Below, piece after piece: positions 30,808 through 55,142 of a stretch of 64,000 nt of DNA (position 1 is the stretch's first letter; every line of letters starts with the position of its first letter). The DNA comes from Trichostrongylus colubriformis (taxonomy: Eukaryota; Nematoda; Chromadorea; Rhabditida; Trichostrongylidae). The notes beneath the pieces are model-generated. The model saw only the letters and a program-made list of their open reading frames with translations, did no database searches and was not told where the DNA came from. Position numbers and translations under genes: made by a program. The stretch lies in NCBI GenBank assembly GCA_963978905.1, contig OZ022259.1, positions 14,942,001 to 15,006,000 of the forward strand, written 5' to 3'.

Positions 30808-32020
30808 AATCCATACTCCTTGTAGCTTTGATAATGTGCAGATCCGAATGTGTTCTTCTATTCCACATCCAAACAAAGTCAAATAAGAAATGAATTAAAA
30901 TGTTACCTCCACCATGTAATCACAGTGCGTAGCAACTTCATAACCGTTCTCGGACGTGATGATGTTGCAACGTTCGGATGGCCTACTGGAAACGATGATA
31001 GACTCTCAAACCGGGATCCGTTGCATCCATTGCATGGGGTGTCGTGCGGATCCCGGCATTTCCGAACTTGCATTTTTTACCCTTAACTTTTTATTCTTCG
31101 AATATGTCTGTTCATGCCAAATGATTATGATTTTCGTTGACAGCGTGCCAGGTTGACTCTATTTACGAATTCTAAGTGAATTCGGTGGCGTGACCTTTCT
31201 AGGGGCCCGCAGCGCTCGAAATTCGCGGTTTCGCACAAAATGGTACCATACTCGTGTTCGGGGAGCGGAACTACCCCCAGGGGTAGATTTCCAGCCCAAT
31301 CGAGATTTTGACCAATGTTCGAAAATTTGAGGTGGTCGTTGGTATACCTTCGACTGTACGTTCGACGAACGAGACAGTGATATCACTTGTCAGGGAATCC
31401 TCTTTATTTCTCTTGTTCAGTGCTTGGTAGGCAAAGATATAGCTATAGGCATTCGTGCTGTTCCATCGATTTTCATAGATTCTGTTAGTTATTCTTTTCT
31501 TTAAGTAGAAAGACCACCATGTACAAATGACCAAACATACTTTGTCGAAGATAGGGTTAAAATTTGGAATTAGCTAGAACGTGTCTCCACGGGTAGTTTA
31601 CTGCGAATTTCGAGCACCACGGGCCCCTACGTGTCCAAAAAAGTCGACCACCAGGTCCATTGAAAGTTCGTGAATGGAGTCAACCTGGTATGCTGTCAAC
31701 GAAAATTATAGTCATTCGGCATGAAGAGACATATTCGAGGATGGGAAAGTAAAGGCGAAAAAATGCAAAACTTTGGCAATGTCGGAATCCGAACCACAAC
31801 CCATGCATGCCCTTCGTCCGTTTGAGATTCCATTATCATATCCAGTATGTCATCCGATCGCTGCAACATCCTCAAGTCCGGAACGGTTATGAAACTGCTG
31901 CGCACTTTGATTACGAGGTGAAGATAAGAACTTCATTCCTTCCTTATTTGACTTTGTTTCGGATGTGAAATAGAACACTTTTGGATCTGCACATGATCAA
32001 GGCTACAAGGAGTATGCATT
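30808..32020. mobile_element. Foldback element with about 430-bp inverted arms
   Basis: 30812-31235 and 31600-32016 are diverged reverse complements (landmarks CATACTCCTTGTAGC, CAGATCC, ACATATTCGA, CCAGGTTGACTC, GGGGCCCG). No coding sequence. Confidence 0.7.
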
Positions 32021-32504
32021 ACAATAAGTGGGTGAAAATTGCCCTTCTCAAAAAAAATTAGGAAAAAATTCTTTAGTCCTACAAGGATGCTGAGTTATGG
32101 GCAAAAGCTTGTAGCTTGTAGCTTGGCAACTGTAGTAACTTTCGCATCGCGAGCTGCGGCGATAAACAGCAGTTATCAAAAATCAAAATATTCTTTAGTC
32201 CTTTTTTGACATTCCTAGGGCGGCTCATCAAAAATGAAAGTCGGTTATATGTTCCATGTAGGTACCATCATATAATGGAAAAAACCGTTTTCCAAAAGCG
32301 CATCATGAGTTGGAAGACCTCGCTCGTAAGTATTAGGTTGTCCCAAAAGTCTTGTAGGATTTTTCCAAAAACATCAATAATTCTTGTTTACTTCGTGGAA
32401 GGTCTAGGCGATTAAGAAGTATGGTAGAAGGCTCTCTAAGCTTCCTAACAAAATAAATATTGACCCATCAGATTCCGTGGAGAGAGCTACAATGCCCGTA
32501 GTTT

Positions 32505-32981
32505 ATGCCCACCCAACACGCGGTGTCATCTACTATGAGTGGTCCTGAGGTACCAAAGCTACGGAAGCTACGGAAGGAATGCTTCTCCAAGAGGTGCTGG
32601 TACAAGGCGGGACAGTCACCGCTGCCGTATACACCCACTAGCTTCAGCAGCTCGCCGTCGCTGTTCGAGAAAAAAGCCGAAAAGGTCCGCGGTCACCCTC
32701 TTCCACGACGACGCCCGCTCCCACGTCGCGAAGAGTACCCACGCCAAGCTACAGGAGCTCGGCTAAGATGTGCTGCCCCCCCCCCCCCGCCATACTCTCC
32801 AGACATTGCCCCTTCTGACTATCACCTTACCCATTCTCTTGAGTCCTTCCTGGGCAAGCGAAAATTCGTTGATTATGACTTGCTTGCAAAGGCGATCGCT
32901 AACTTCTTCGACCCTCAGAACCCAGAATTCTGGGAGGAGAGTCAGCGATCTAAATATGAGGTGGCAGAGTGTTATCGATAG
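32505..32981 (+). pseudogene. Mariner transposase remnant
   Basis: One frame keeps PPYSPDIAPSDYHLTHSLE and FFDPQNPEFWEE, the C-terminal third of a mariner transposase. The preceding part in another frame has LFHDDARSHVAK, another mariner landmark. Frames are broken, and a C run at 32772-32786 separates them. Confidence 0.8.
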
Positions 32982-33062
32982 CAATGGTGATACGTTGTTG
33001 CCCAATTGTTGTTTGTTGGAAGAAAAAATAGTGAAAAGTGATGATCAAAAAATCCTACAAGA

Positions 33063-35317
33063 TTGATATTCTTCTGTTATGCCAACGAGGTTTGTAGGTG
33101 GAACACTTATTTACGGCCTAACGTTTCGACCAGATCGTCTTCCTCAAAGGCCTAAACGTGACTCGAGATTTAGGATTCTATCCACTACACCACCAAACGC
33201 CTTATCCCTCTAGCGGTTCTGACGAAACTCAAGGACGCCGGAGGAACCCTGTACGAAAGAACATAACTCACCCAGTCCACCACCGCGGGAGCGGAACGCC
33301 GCCACTCCGTGTCAGCTGTCGTCGGTGAATGAGGGATGCCGTGCTGTCCTTATACATATATAGTATAATGGGGACATGCATGTCTCCCTCATCATATCAG
33401 TAGCTCGCAATGTGGCGCAAATGGCAAGAGGCCCAAAACCCACAAACTTGCTCCTACGGATGTGCTATCTATGTCAGCGGACACTTTCAAGATACGACCG
33501 ATAATAAGTTGTGTAGGCGGACCGACCGATCGAATTTCATGGTTCCTCAACTGTATTGTGAGTCAGCTGCTGACCAAAATTCCATCGCATCTGACCAACA
33601 CGACCAAGTTCCTTGAACAGTTACGCAATTTGCGCTTGGAAACAGGTGGCGTGATGGAGTCATTCGATGTCACTGCGCTTCATACTAACGTTCAAAACGA
33701 TCAAGCTTTACAAGCACTGTCCGAAATGCTGGACAGGTATTTTGGAACCATAGAGACCTTTGGACTGAATAAAGCGCACATCATGACTCTGATCAAGGAA
33801 TGTTTGCAGCGCAACATCTTTAGGTGGTCGGGTACGTATTACTGTCAAATTAGAGGTTTGGCAATGGGTTTTTCAGCGCTTAGCTCCAGTACTTGCGATT
33901 TGCTTTATGAGCAGAATAGAAGAACCAGTACTGGAACGCTTACCATTGATGTACTGCAGATACATAGATGACTGCTTCATTATAACATCAACACAGTCCG
34001 AAATGGATGAGTGCTTTCGCTTAATGAACCAGCAGTCGCAGTATATCAAGCTTACAAGAGAAGTACCACGCCATGGTTGGCTTCCCTACCTGAACACGCA
34101 GGTGAAAGTGTCCGATGGCATACTCAGTGTGAAGTGGTACAGGAAAGCAAGCTCTAAGAACATCTTGATTCACGCCACATCTGCACATCCCACGACTGTG
34201 AAACATGCAGTTGTCAAGAACATGTTCAAGACGGCTGCAAATGTGTGCACAGGTCCGACAGAGCGGCGAGAGTCTATACGTCTAGCTTCTGACATAGCTG
34301 CATCAAACGGCTATGTTGTACCAGAACGTCGTAGAAGAATATGCACTGGGCACCGTAACATACCGCGTCTTAATAAGGTTCCCTTATGTATACCTTTCAT
34401 CTCTGACAGAGTAACTGCTGCAATTCAAAGATGTTCAAGCACAGCTGGATGATGATGTTGTCTCAGTGAATGTCCCTAATGGCAACATCAAAAGCCAACT
34501 CGTGCGAAATAGGCTCTACGATAAGCGTTGCGTGTCAGAGAATTGTGTTACATGCCCGTATGGTACAACTGGGGATGGCGCCAAAATTGGTGTAATCTAT
34601 CAAATTGAATGTCAGACATGTGACGCAACGTACATTGGGGAAACTGGAAGAAGACTAGCAGTACGTATCAAAGAACATCTCGCTGGTAAAAGACTAGGTA
34701 ACACAAGAACACCTCTAGGGAAGCACATGACCGAGGAGCATGGCGGAAACGACTTTGATGTGAAGTGCAGTATTCTAGCATGCGAGACTGAGATTTCCGC
34801 CAGGAAAGTGCTTGAAGCGTTTTGGTTTTCTGCAAGAAATCCAAGTATGAACAACCGAAATGAGCGCTTATCCATTAGTGATCTCTCTTGCCATTTGCGA
34901 GTGATCTCTTGCCATTTGCGCCACATTGCGAGCTACTGATATGATGAGGGAGACATGCATCCCCATTATACTATATATGTATAAGGACAGCACGGCATCC
35001 CTCATTCACTGACGACAGCTGACACGGAGTGGCGGCGTTCCGCTCCCGCGGTGGTGAACTGGGTGAGTTATGTTCTTTCGTACAGGGTTCCTCCGGCGGT
35101 TTCCCTGAGTTTCTTCAGAACCACTAGAGGGATAAGGCGTTTGGTGGTGTAGTGGATAGAATCCTAAATCTTGAACCACGTTCAGGCCTTTGAGGAAGAC
35201 GATATGGTCGAAACGTTAGGCCGTAAATAAATGTTCCACCTAAAAACCTCGTTGGCATAACAGAAGAATATCAAACTAATAACGATGCCGAGGTTCTACG
35301 AGAGAGAAGTTGGAACT
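33063..35317 (+). mobile_element. Penelope-like retroelement with about 370-bp terminal inverted repeats
   Basis: The left end (about 33066-33435) and right end (about 34905-35275) are inverted copies of one another, with landmarks ACGAGGTTT, CGTTTCGACC, AAGGCGTTTGGTGG and TCCGCTCCCGCGG. A 10-bp TCCTACAAGA flanks both sides (33053-33062 and 35318-35327). The interior encodes RT and a GIY-YIG endonuclease. Confidence 0.85.
33462..34939 (+). pseudogene. Penelope-like RT + GIY-YIG protein, 5'-truncated and frameshifted
   Basis: Three overlapping frames follow one another. 33462-33971 has FKIRPIISCVGGPTDRIS, the RT fingers and FDVTALHTNV (first catalytic Asp). 33907-34452 has EEPVLERLPLMYCRYIDDCF (YIDD). 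34466-34939 has a cysteine pair region then IYQIECQTCDATYIGETGRR, the GIY-YIG nuclease core. The first break lies just after LAMGF, near 33870-33905. Roughly 200 N-terminal residues expected for the family are missing. The C-terminal endonuclease marks it as a canonical EN-plus Penelope type. Confidence 0.85.
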
Positions 35318-35641
35318 TCCTACAAGACTTTTGGGACAACTTAATACTACGTATTACCAAAGTGCCGGCGTAATAACATCCAGTCTTTAGGATTGTTTTT
35401 CGCATCCATCTCCAGTCGAGATGGATGGCTCAACTGCCTGCATTATGTAAAACCGAGTCATCTCCTCGGTTATCATACACAGAATCCATTTATTAGGACA
35501 CACAGTATTGATTTTTACATAGGCGGTGAAATAATACGTTGCATCCTACCGTAGAAACATATTCAGTTTCAAAGGAAGGTGGGACCTTCAGTAGTGTCAC
35601 CGTGTCAGGAACAACTTACAACGGTGAAATACACAGTATAC

Positions 35642-35803
35642 GGCCGCGTTCATACTTTGCGGTGCCGACGGCAGGACGAAGCTGCATGTCTCTTCATCTA
35701 ACCCTGTATCACCATGTCTCAGTGCTTGCATCGTATCCCGTGCCACTCTGCCTTGCTGTGTGAGCACAGACACGCCCTGCTGGAGCAAGGTATGAACGCC
35801 GCC
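35642..35803. repeat. MITE of the GCCGCGTTCATACTTTGCG family
   Basis: Starts GGCCGCGTTCATACTTTGCG and ends TATGAACGCCGCC; 162 bp. Confidence 0.7.
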
Positions 35804-37179
35804 TAACGACGTTGAGTATGGATACAGTAGGCGTAACCGAAGCATCCACTTCAGCATCTCTTTCTGTCTTAGTACAATCCGCATTTTCTGGCTTTAAACC
35901 ATGAATCCGTAACGTGTCCCACCCGTGCTGTATTGTTTCGTTTATACAGGAACAATGATTTATACCCATTGGACCTGGAATGCCCCGCATCCATACAGCG
36001 CACAGTAACTTAACAGCGCACTGCAAATTTAATTCATTCTTGTGTTCGTGTTCGGTAACTGATTACCGAACACGAAGCTATAGAGGAAGCTATTTTTGTA
36101 AGCTATTTTTTGTATTTTTGTAAGCTATAGAGGAGGCTCATGAGCAAAGAGGCTGACTGGTGGTGGTCGTAAGTGGTAATCACTACTGTTTGTGTTTTAC
36201 TGTTTTTTTGTAAAAAATACTCCTGAAAAGAATGCTGCCATTCACTGGTGATTGTATTTTATCCTAACTGAAACACTCTCACGAACAGGGAATAGTTCAT
36301 AACAACCCGGCACGGACGACCTCGAATTTGCCGGGTACTGGACTACCAAAGTTTGTGCTTTGCAATGTCCCCCTTACCGAATCAGACTACTTCCCTGAAG
36401 TGAATGGCAGCAGCATCAATCTTGTTGTAGGAAAGTGCTGTTAATCTTTATTAGTGACGAATTCTGAAGCTTTATCATTTTCATATGCAACCACATGTTT
36501 TTGCGCACATCTCTCTTGCTTGTACGCCCTCGACATTATCTTCACCACAATGTTTCTCGTACTTCCTCGCACACAAAGTGCTTGAAATCTGGTCTTCGCA
36601 ATCCTGAAACAACTTTCTCAAACGATGAATTTGCAGCGGCAACTATTTTCTGAGATCTCATTCATAGTGTACTACTAATCGATCAAAGTCACCTGTGCCA
36701 TTACTCCTTCTTGAGTGAAAACATTGAGAACAATAAAAGCGATGAGCACGTAGAAAAGCATCCTTGCTTCTGCTGCAGGACTGTAGCTCCAACAACATCC
36801 ATCCCTTATATACAGCAACAAACGTGCTGCATGGTAAGGGTGAAGCTAATCGTCGGATTTGTTTCTTACACCATGGAACAGAGCAAATACAGACTCTCGT
36901 TTTTCGTCCACTGTCCAAAATCAACAATTGGGGCACGCGCAGCAGTGCATCCACTCCGACTTTCCCATGATTCGGGAAGTGCGCCTTATGGTGGGTTTCT
37001 TCAAATGCGGCTTTGAATTTTGCCCATAACAAAGACGACGCTTACATATCTCGTTCATTTTTTTTGTGTTTAACCCATTCGTGCCCATGTCAGCCACCGG
37101 TGACTGACAGACGTTTCATGGACCTCCTGCTAACTCCCTTTGACATTCAGGAAAGGTTTTTGGGTCAAACAACTGCATG
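35804..37179. other. No supported gene
   Basis: A small hairpin (TTCGTGTTCGGTAA / TTACCGAACACGAA) is at 36045-36075, followed by short AAGCTATTTTTGTA repeats at 36078-36125. A minus-strand frame at 36658-37032 has no recognisable similarity. Confidence 0.4.
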
Positions 37180-37573
37180 CACCCTCCTGCTCTTATGCAA
37201 GCCATGTGCCGGAGGAAGGGGGCCCGTACCCTTATAAAGACCCCCAAAAAGCAAAAAAAAAATAGTTTGCACTGAAACTTTGCCCAGGGGGGTCATTTGG
37301 GATGCTGATTGCGAATATGACATCCGTTTTTGTCGTTTCCGCCAAACTGGTGCAATTGCACCATGTTGGTGCAACGACTAGTTTTCACCAAATTCGCTGA
37401 AACTTTGCCCAAGGGAGTTATTCGGGAAAACGGATGTCACATTCGTGATCAGCACCCCAATCAACCCCCTTGGGCAAAGTTTCAGTGCAAACTATTTTTT
37501 TGCTTTTTGGGAGTCTCTATGAGGTACAGGCCCCCTTCCTCCGGCCCATGGCTTGCATAAGAGCAGAAGGGTG
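37180..37573. mobile_element. MITE with long TIRs (394 bp)
   Basis: CACCCTCCTGCTCTTATGCA at the left mirrors TGCATAAGAGCAGAAGGGTG at the right. The arms continue through GGAGGAAGGGGGC, the CCCAAAAAGCAAAAAA tract and CACTGAAACTTTGCCC. Confidence 0.8.
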
Positions 37574-38539
37574 AATAGGCACCTCTCCTAACTACATTGA
37601 CGAAAAAAACGAAGAAAAAACAAAAAAAAAGACACATGAACTACAAAGAAAATCAAAAAAGTGGCCCGTAGGGTGGCTCGCCAGCGGTGGCGATAAGGTG
37701 AGCCACAAATTTCTATGATTAAGGCTACGTCAAGGGGATACAATTGATTACTTCGTACCGCGAGTGATACCAACAAGCAAAGACTCCCCTTCAAGCTACA
37801 ATTCTCGTACAAGTTTTATAGTCAGGAGGCCTCGTTCTCGGTCTTGCCACGGGTTTTCGTTCGTTTTTTTCTCTGGCGAATAAACAAGAGAACCCTACTT
37901 TCAGTAGTGGACGCGATAGCGCTCACAACAGACAGCAGAATGTGCTTTTAAATGAATTTTCACCCCAACCCTGACTCTCACTGAGCTGAGTTGCTTCAAT
38001 GAGTACCGATTGCCTCCAAAACAGAAAAGATCGAATGAGAAATAAAAACTTTGAAGAAAGTTATGGTCGGAATCCAAAACCGCAAGTTTTTGACTGCTAC
38101 TGTATATTCCGCTGGTAAGCGCGGCACGGCAGACTCGCACTGTCATCTCTATCTATAAGAGCTAGCTCACGTGCATGTAAGAATGGTATCAGATTAGGTG
38201 ACGCAGGGAGACATTGATTCCATTTCCGGACTGTGTGTGAGGTAGCGGCGCTCTTCGTTACTACATCACTTCCGCGCTTATGTCAAATTGACGACGACTT
38301 CTTTCATGACGGTTTTTAGGCCGATGGGATGATCTGCAAATTGCGCTTTGTATTAGGTAGCAATAGAATGCAATGCTGGTAAGCTTGACGCTGATTGTGA
38401 GCTCATGTCCCCAGGTGTTAGAAAAACCACCACCTTTCATTAGCGTGGCATTTTTCGTACGAGTTCGGAGTGAGAGCTGAAGTCAGTCGACCTATCGTGG
38501 CACCGAAGAGTCTGCAATTTCTGGAGAACCGAAACACAT
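37574..38539. other. Intergenic, with a half-copy of the TACAGTAGCGG element
   Basis: 37930-38105 resembles the right half of the element at 47822-48329 (AAGTTATGGTCGGAATCC, GACTGCTACTGTA). Otherwise nothing is recognised. Confidence 0.5.
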
Positions 38540-40925
38540 ACGTATTCATATTCACGTATATGTATATTCATACAATGTCAGTATCCATCGACATGTACAT
38601 AACAAATACTCTATCTCGACTTCGCGGTGTGCTCTAATTTTTCTACCGAGGCCCTACGCTGGCCCGCAGATCTCTGTGATATTACTCCTCGATTTTTTAT
38701 TTCATAATTGTTCACGAATGAATTCTTGTCGATTTCTTTCTTTCCGTTGACTCCTTCCTCTGCGGAGATGGACTTAGCACAACCAAGACGGGTCAGCCTC
38801 GATTCTATCGTGACCCGGACCGGGATGCCGCGCCAGTGGGCGGGGCGTGCGGCGTCGCACTCGTCGCGGCCGAGTTGGCAGGAAACAGGCTTTGAACTGT
38901 GAAGGGACGCGAATCGATAGCGTCTAGCTCACTACTCCTATTCTTGCCTTTTTTTTAATTGAAAAAGCACAATTTTTTACAGTGAAAGTCGCGTTGACAT
39001 GCTTCAATAGTATCTTGTCTTCCTTCAGCGCTCATTTGGTTGTGGAAATTTTTTGCTGAGTTATTTTTGCATGTTGTTACGTGTCCACCCTCATTCAGTT
39101 CCTAAGTTGTGCACAACCTATCCTTTAGTGTTTACCAATGACAAAAGAGGAATAAAACACGAGTGTATTTACATGGTCACGAATGCCGGTTGCGTCGACA
39201 AAAATTTACCATATTTATAGGTGTGCATTAGTTTATTCATGGTACCATGCTGCTAAGGGACTGTGGAGAACTAATCCAATACAACTGTAAAGGAAAAGAT
39301 GTTAACATAAAAGTTCTCTATTGTCGAGGTCTCATTGCTGTTCAAGGTGGGCAAGGTTTTCGTATTTCTGGTTCAAAATTCGCTGCTATCGTAGTGATGC
39401 AGGGAACATTTTGAAGAATAGTGAACTCGTAATTTTTTCTTTTTTTAGTTCCATTTGTATGTTTTGTTGCCGTTTTCTTATGTAATTTGCTCTTCTAATT
39501 ATAGCCTTTTTTGTCAGTAAATATAACCCCATCGGCACCAATTTTTGCAGCAACACGACGTCGGGAAACTCTTGGTGCATTTCCCTCCCTACGTGACGGA
39601 TTGATTTGCATTTTTTGTACTGCTGTTGGAATAAGGTCGCCTCTTTTCAGGCTAGATAAAATGCAGTACGATGCAAAACTGTACGTTCGGCCGATGTTTT
39701 TTTGTTCCTACGTCAAAAGTCAAAAGAGTTAATGCTTAGATTCGTTTTAGAAACCCACTATTTTGCAACAGAATATGCGACGATTGGAACTGTGGATGGG
39801 CGAAAGAGGAATGTATTCACCTCGATAAATATTGCGATACTTAATAATCATGCACAAACTTAATAACGTAATCAGTATGTTTAAATGTATATAGTTACAA
39901 ACTTTTAAATACGAATTTCGAAGTTAGTTGTAGGTTTGAGTATCGCTAAGTTCTTTCCTAGTTAATGTTTTCAATAAATCATTATGAGAAACACAATGCC
40001 TTAAAACATAGGAAGAACTGTCTGTGATTATATATCCAGAAATTCGAAAGGGAATTTCTCGGAGATGCTTGCGTCGGTAAGGACCGCTCTTCAATCAAAA
40101 AGGGACGCCGTCACTGTCGCGCTCCATTCGACTACGATGGCATCCCCGATCTGCCGCACCGCTCGCCGCGCAGTCCGCCGAGCGTGACGTGCGCGACGCT
40201 GAGCTGCCGGGTCACGATAGAATCGAGATCCTCCCCAACCAAGACACCAGGTTCCTTACAAGAAGCGCATCATATCTTCTCCGGATCCAGGAATACATCT
40301 GTGAAACCCCTTTTTCTTTTATGACTTTTTTGCGCAAACTGCTATTTAGACCGCTGACACACTCGCTTCGGTACATCTGAATGCTACATCCGTTCAGAAT
40401 TGCGAAAAATAGCAGCACCATTTCGGCGTAATTATGCAAAGGCATGCACGTTACATCCTGTGCTCATATCATACTGTGATAGGTTACATTAGAGCTCACT
40501 TAAGTACAACGTATCATCAAAGTGCCGATATAGTTACATCTAGCCCATAAGCTTACTTTTTTCCATCCATCCTCGACCGAGATGATTGACTCAGCTGCCC
40601 TATGTAAAATCAAATCACTGCATTTGTTACCAAACAGACAATATGCCAATTTGTCCGCTCCAAAGCGGAAGCTACACTTTGTGCCTAATACAAATTTTTG
40701 AGAAGCGAACAAATGGTGAAAAATCCTGATAACAGTTAGCTTACCACACGTTTTTAAACGAGCCAAGCTGCAAAACGCATAACGGATAAACGACACGCTA
40801 AAAATTGTAAAATTGGATGCAGTTCGCAAATACTAAGGGGTCAGCTATGAAAGAAAACACAGTGGGACTCCCAAATACAAGTGTTTGAAGAGCCACAGCG
40901 TATTACGCCAACACCTATTCCATTT
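38540..40925 (-). repeat. Unknown dispersed repeat, copy 2, interrupted
   Basis: Reverse complement of copy 1 (28505-29395), split at 38790-40236 by a Mutator-like insertion. The minus-strand frame 40445-40212 keeps the HNYAE, RKKVIK and RRRYDALLV landmarks of copy 1. Confidence 0.6.
38790..40236. mobile_element. Mutator-like element (1,447 bp) with 9-bp target duplication
   Basis: AACCAAGAC occurs on both sides (38781-38789 and 40237-40245) and only once in the uninterrupted copy 1. The termini share CTCGATTCTATCGTGACCCGG as inverted repeats about 10 bp in from each end. No transposase is recognised, so it is non-autonomous. The 9-bp duplication is the Mutator hallmark. Confidence 0.8.
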
Positions 40926-41440
40926 CCGCTCCTTCCCTCTCACGCCCCTCTGCGTCACTAGCCGAAGGTAGACTGCATACGGGCGCAGAGGCTAAATAAG
41001 TCGGTCGCGAACGTTGTTGCCTCCATCGGCAATTCGCTCGCCTGATGCACTGCCGGACGACATGCCGTAGTGTGGGGTCGTAATAAGACCCCAAGTCACG
41101 CTTTTTCAATGCAAGTTTCACCACACATCACTGCTTCTGAAGTGGAAGGTTTGTTTCAAGAAATTATGTATTCTTAGTTCTTACTTTCTTCTGACCCCTC
41201 CCGGTGCCTTCGAGTCATAAGGTAGAAAACTTGGCAGTCATGCCATAACGTTTTACTGGATTGTAATGAACTTCCATCCACGGCTGGATATGGAAATGAC
41301 GATGCAATTCAGAAGTCTTTTGAACGTCGTAGCGGTCGCAGACGTCCTCCGAAGAGCCACTTGACTGATTGCGCCAAACTCAATTTGCCGGCCCGCCGAG
41401 TGGCCAATAACTCGTGAGGTGAAGGTGAGGCTCATCCTCT

Positions 41441-41444
41441 GCAG
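41441..41444 (+). promoter_or_regulatory. Likely trans-splice acceptor of the receptor gene
   Basis: TCCTCTGCAG ends 14 nt before the ATG at 41459, a pyrimidine-rich acceptor with no exon in front; typical of a spliced-leader site. Confidence 0.5.
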
Positions 41445-41458
41445 TAGCTCTGCCCGTC

Positions 41459-53115
<11,657 letters not shown>

Positions 53116-55142
53116 ACAGCTGTTGTTGTTTTTTATATGTGGATGTACATATTTAATGTAAATAGTTTTGTTGTTCCACGTAACACAAACAAGCAAAAGC
53201 AGTTTTCATACCTGTTCTATTTCGTCTACAGGTTTGCTCGGGTGGAGGTCGATTGGTCGAATTTCAGCGCGGCTGCTCGCGGCGAGTGCGTGTTGTTTGA
53301 AGCTTTATCCGTTGAAACAGCAACAACCACAACATATAGGACTTCCAAAGCTTCATGCGATCTTCAAAGGTCTATCAGGATACCAGCCCACTGCATACTA
53401 AGCGGAATTCCAACCGACTGCAGCAAGTTGTGCTGACGGCGCCGCGAGTGTGACGCCGCGAAACGACAGTTCGAGCAATCGACCCCCTCCCGGTTTGCTC
53501 ATTTCATCCATATTACATACGATCACAACGCAAGAGGTGCTAACTGGAAGCTATGGCATTGTAAGTAATGCTTGCACTACTCTTCAAAGGCATTAAGGAT
53601 CAAGGAAATCAGAAAGGTAACTCCACGATCCCTGTGAATGGAATGGCAAGTTTTAAGGATACTATATGTATAGAGACACGCGCTAAAAAAAGCTCGCACC
53701 GCGGCCTTGTTTGACTGCCTTTCGAGCTGTGCCGATGGTGGCATCGCCGAGTTTCTACAAGGGCAGAACAACCCTCGCGGCCGGCCGTCTTAGGTGGCCT
53801 CACCGTTCGCATCCTTCTTCAGTGGTACAGGCACGAAAACACGTCCTCATCAGGGTCAGTGTAGGTGTGAGAAAAGGTTCCTACATCCCAGGTTTTTGCC
53901 AGTTTCACTCCGTTATTTTTCTATTGTTGCCCTGATTAGCATCTCTGCTTTCACTCTCCACAATCACAAAACCACCCTCTAACGGTGTCTTCAAATGGAT
54001 TGTCGTTGTGATGGTGTTTAATTTGACAGTTTCATAATGTGCTTACTCTATTCTAAACTGAGATAAGCTCGAAGTTTACTCGCCTTTAGTGCCCAGCAAT
54101 GATCCTAAGGAAGGTATTAACATTATCTTCAGCTCTTCATTAAATGCCTCCAGATATAGTCCATTTCGAAAAAACTGATTGGGCGTGTCCCACGGACTTG
54201 GGTGCATGGCGAGAGTGAGAGTGTGTGGCGGGGTGAGAGAATTGAGAGAGTTTGATACACGTTCATACAAGTCCGTAAGACACGCCCAATCAGTTTTTCT
54301 GAAATGGACTGTAACGCTTGTCGTTAGCGCGCTTAACCAACATTATTGACCTGGTCGGGGTCGGTAACATCTTGGTTAATAAGACTGAATGATGGATAAC
54401 AACAGAAGAAAAGGATGGTTCTTATTCATTACGTCAGTCTGGTGATGTTGCTGAATATTCGCGAGGATGAACCACCGTACGAGGCATATCGATTCATAAA
54501 GAGATTATTAATGAATAATTTATAGACAATATTTCCGTTCAACAACAATCCGAATCCCGTCTTCGCAAGCATGTAACAAACTGCAATTCAAATGAAGATT
54601 CGAGATTGGACTATAAAAATAAAATATATAAAATCCCAAAGAGAACCTATCCACTTCTTACAAAAACATGGTCAAGCAAAAAAAAGAAAAGCAACCTGCC
54701 TAAAAGAAATAGAGGGGCTAAAGATCACAATTTGAGGGTACTGCAACTGGTAAACATTGATAAGATCACACCTAAGGGCTTAAAATCTTGTTCTGAACAA
54801 CCTGAAGAAACGCACTTTGGCATGATTTGTAGAAATATATGAACTACATCAAAAACCATGTAACTAAAATGCTTGACCACGTTTCCCCCCATTATACCTC
54901 GTAATAGCATCACAGATATTGAAATCACGGTGAAACTGTACTGTGGGAAAAATTGAACAGGATGGAAAAACAGATTGAATACCGGAAAAAAGAAGAGATC
55001 AAAAATAAGGCGAAATGTATCTTAGAACATCATCTGGCTGTCCCGTAAAGAGGACGAAAACTGTAAATTGTGGGATTACGTGCTAAAGTGGTCCTGAGGG
55101 GATTCGACTATGATTTTCAGGTTCATTCCACCAACTCGCACC
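53116..55142. other. Intergenic / receptor 3' region
   Basis: A glutamine-containing plus-strand frame at 53168-53401 follows an AG and may be 3' UTR or an alternative tail; unsupported. A MITE lies at 54157-54312. No other gene is seen. Confidence 0.4.
54157..54312. repeat. Short TIR MITE (156 bp)
   Basis: TATAGTCCATTTCGAAAAAA ... TTTTTCTGAAATGGACTGTA, with both arms continuing into ACTGATTGGGCGTGTC. Confidence 0.85.

Larger units (their letters stand above)
32333..35344 (+). mobile_element. Mariner element interrupted by a Penelope-like element
   Basis: The left TIR starts TTAGGTTGTCCCAAAAGTC after TA at 32331-32332. The right TIR ends GACTTTTGGGACAACTTAA before TA at 35345. The foreign insertion occupies 33063-35317 and splits the right TIR. 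Confidence 0.85.

Noticed and set aside
53168..53436. Additional C-terminal receptor exon
   Set aside because: A stop at 53113-53115 ends an intact reading frame; the later frame has no clear junction.
54606..54842. Plus-strand lysine-rich frame of 78 codons
   Set aside because: AT-rich intergenic sequence without splice or family support.
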